From an uncultured Clostridia bacterium (GTDB lineage Bacteria > Bacillota > Clostridia > Oscillospirales > Acutalibacteraceae), in contig CALBKQ010000194.1 in the NCBI GenBank assembly GCA_937895645.1, forward strand, positions 1 to 6,358: 6,358 nt of DNA, in the 5' to 3' direction. The notes below the pieces were generated by a model. That model made no database searches. It saw only the letters and a list, made by a program, of their open reading frames with translations, and had not been told where the DNA came from. Positions 5,432-6,358 of the stretch are shown one piece after another. Each line of letters opens with the position of its first letter. Position 1 is the first letter of the stretch. Made by a program: the position numbers and the translations under genes.

Positions 5432-6358
5432 TTAGATTTTCTTTAATCTATCAAGGTTTTTAAGAATATGTGGAATACCCTTTAAGATAATCTTAAGACC
5501 TTTACCTAGTTTATCTTCGTGGATAATCATGATAAGTCCTTCTGCCATTTCAGGACTGAAAAGACCGAAACTCATTGAAATAAAGTTCTTGATTGGAAGC
5601 TGAGTAGCAACTGCACCCGCCATTGTATCTGCACCAAGAAGTTTAATGAGAAGACGGTAAATTCTGCCACCCCATTTGCTATCCTGTGAGTCCTCAATAG
5701 TGTTAAGAACTGTGAATGGAGCATTTTTATCTCTTTCTGATGGTGGTAATTCTTTACCATAAACTGCTTTGAATGCGTCAGCACTAACATTCATAATGTC
5801 TGCACCGTAGTAGCAAGGAGCGCTTTCTTTATAGTCAGGAATTTCTGCGTCTACTGTTGATTCAACGTTGATTGAAGCTTCAAGTTTAATATCACGGCTT
5901 GATGCACCAACTAAAATCTTGAATTCGCCACTTTCAACATGCCAGTCGCCAAGGTTTACATTGTAGTAAGCAAATGCACGTTTATCAAGTGTAATTTCAA
6001 CCTCTTTTTCTTCGCCTGCTTTTAAGAATACTTTCTTAAAGCCTTTAAGTTCTTTAACAGGACGGTAAATTGTGCTTTCAACGTCGCTTACATAAAGCTG
6101 AGCAACTTCTGCACCGTCAACATCGCCTGTGTTCTTAACTTTGAATGAAACTGTAACTGTGTCAGTATCTTTAATATTATCTGCTGATACCTTTATGTCA
6201 CTGTATTCAAATGTTGTGTATGAAAGACCAAAACCAAATGGGAATGCAACATCTTTGTTTGCTGTATCGTAGTATTTGTAACCTACATAAACGCTTTCTC
6301 TGTGCTCAACAGAAACTGTTGTGCCAGGGAAATAGTTGTAGCTTGAGTTGTCTGAAAG
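5432..6358 (-). CDS. Glycoside hydrolase family 3 (beta-glucosidase-like), C-terminal part, 5' partial
   Basis: The frame stays open from the TAA at 5434-5432 to the right edge, giving 308 residues. The ATG at 5794 is internal, because the family match continues upstream of it. In visible numbering, ESVYVGYKYYDT (21-32) and AFPFGFGLSYTTFEYSD (38-54) are signatures of the end of the second GH3 domain. Residues about 80-152 form the Fn3-like domain: GAEVAQLYVSD, then RPVKELKGFKKV, then GEFKILVGASSRD. Residues about 175-308 form an extension with predicted amphipathic helices, ending LKGIPHILKNLDRLKKI. GH3 enzymes release terminal beta-linked sugars from plant or other glycans. The catalytic aspartate domain and any signal peptide are outside the window, so substrate and location cannot be judged. 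The gene is terminated at 5388-5417 and is not co-transcribed with the fem genes. The family call is very firm; beta-glucosidase is only the commonest activity. Confidence 0.93.
   Translation of the reverse strand, partial: LSDNSSYNYFPGTTVSVEHRESVYVGYKYYDTANKDVAFPFGFGLSYTTFEYSDIKVSADNIKDTDTVTVSFKVKNTGDVDGAEVAQLYVSDVESTIYRPVKELKGFKKVFLKAGEEKEVEITLDKRAFAYYNVNLGDWHVESGEFKILVGASSRDIKLEASINVESTVDAEIPDYKESAPCYYGADIMNVSADAFKAVYGKELPPSERDKNAPFTVLNTIEDSQDSKWGGRIYRLLIKLLGADTMAGAVATQLPIKNFISMSFGLFSPEMAEGLIMIIHEDKLGKGLKIILKGIPHILKNLDRLKKI

Noticed and set aside
5432..5794. Separate 120-residue gene starting at the ATG at 5794.
   Set aside because: The same frame is open up to the window edge and encodes clear GH3 and Fn3-like sequence, so this ATG is internal.

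Overview
The window looks like chromosomal DNA from a low-GC, Gram-positive anaerobe of the Clostridia, possibly a gut member of the Oscillospiraceae/Ruminococcaceae. The base composition is AT-rich, codons favour A/T endings, start sites carry AAGG/AGG-type ribosome binding sites, intrinsic terminators are plentiful, and there is a Gram-positive cell-wall operon beside a plant-glycan-type glycoside hydrolase. The genus is inference. Nearly all the sequence is coding, and no stretch above 300 bases lacks a gene.

Layout, left to right. (1) Positions 1-498, plus strand: the 3' part of a GtrA-like polytopic membrane protein whose start is off the left edge. (2) A strong hairpin at 521-542, directly before the ribosome binding site of the next gene. 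(3) Positions 562-1452, plus strand: a 296-residue membrane protein of unknown function with about four membrane segments. (4) A perfect 10-bp hairpin at 1463-1488, lying between convergent genes. (5) Positions 1493-5276, minus strand: three consecutive paralogous FemAB/FemX-type aminoacyltransferases (here FemA-like 1, 2 and 3 in transcription order), read right to left from a good sigma-A-type promoter at 5337-5365. The first two overlap by an ATGA, and the third follows with its ribosome binding site overlapping the stop of the second. (6) Positions 5388-5417: a 12-bp terminator hairpin. (7) Positions 5432-6358, minus strand: the C-terminal 308 residues of a family 3 glycoside hydrolase with an Fn3-like domain and a long helical C-terminal extension. 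Its catalytic domain lies off the right edge.

Functionally, the centre is a compact set for building the peptidoglycan interpeptide bridge. By analogy with FemX, FemA and FemB of Staphylococcus aureus and MurM/MurN of pneumococcus, each paralog probably adds a different residue or position of the branch from aminoacyl-tRNA onto lipid II. The third paralog is the most divergent: it has a cysteine cluster, a shorter coiled-coil arm and a shortened C-terminal loop. The flanking genes (GtrA-like protein, unknown membrane protein, GH3 enzyme) are separated from the fem operon by terminators or opposite orientation, and probably work independently. I saw no tRNA, rRNA, CRISPR array, insertion sequence or phage gene. 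The unusual points are the divergence within the fem triplet and the terminator-like hairpin in the leader of the unknown membrane protein; nothing here is clearly an undescribed system.
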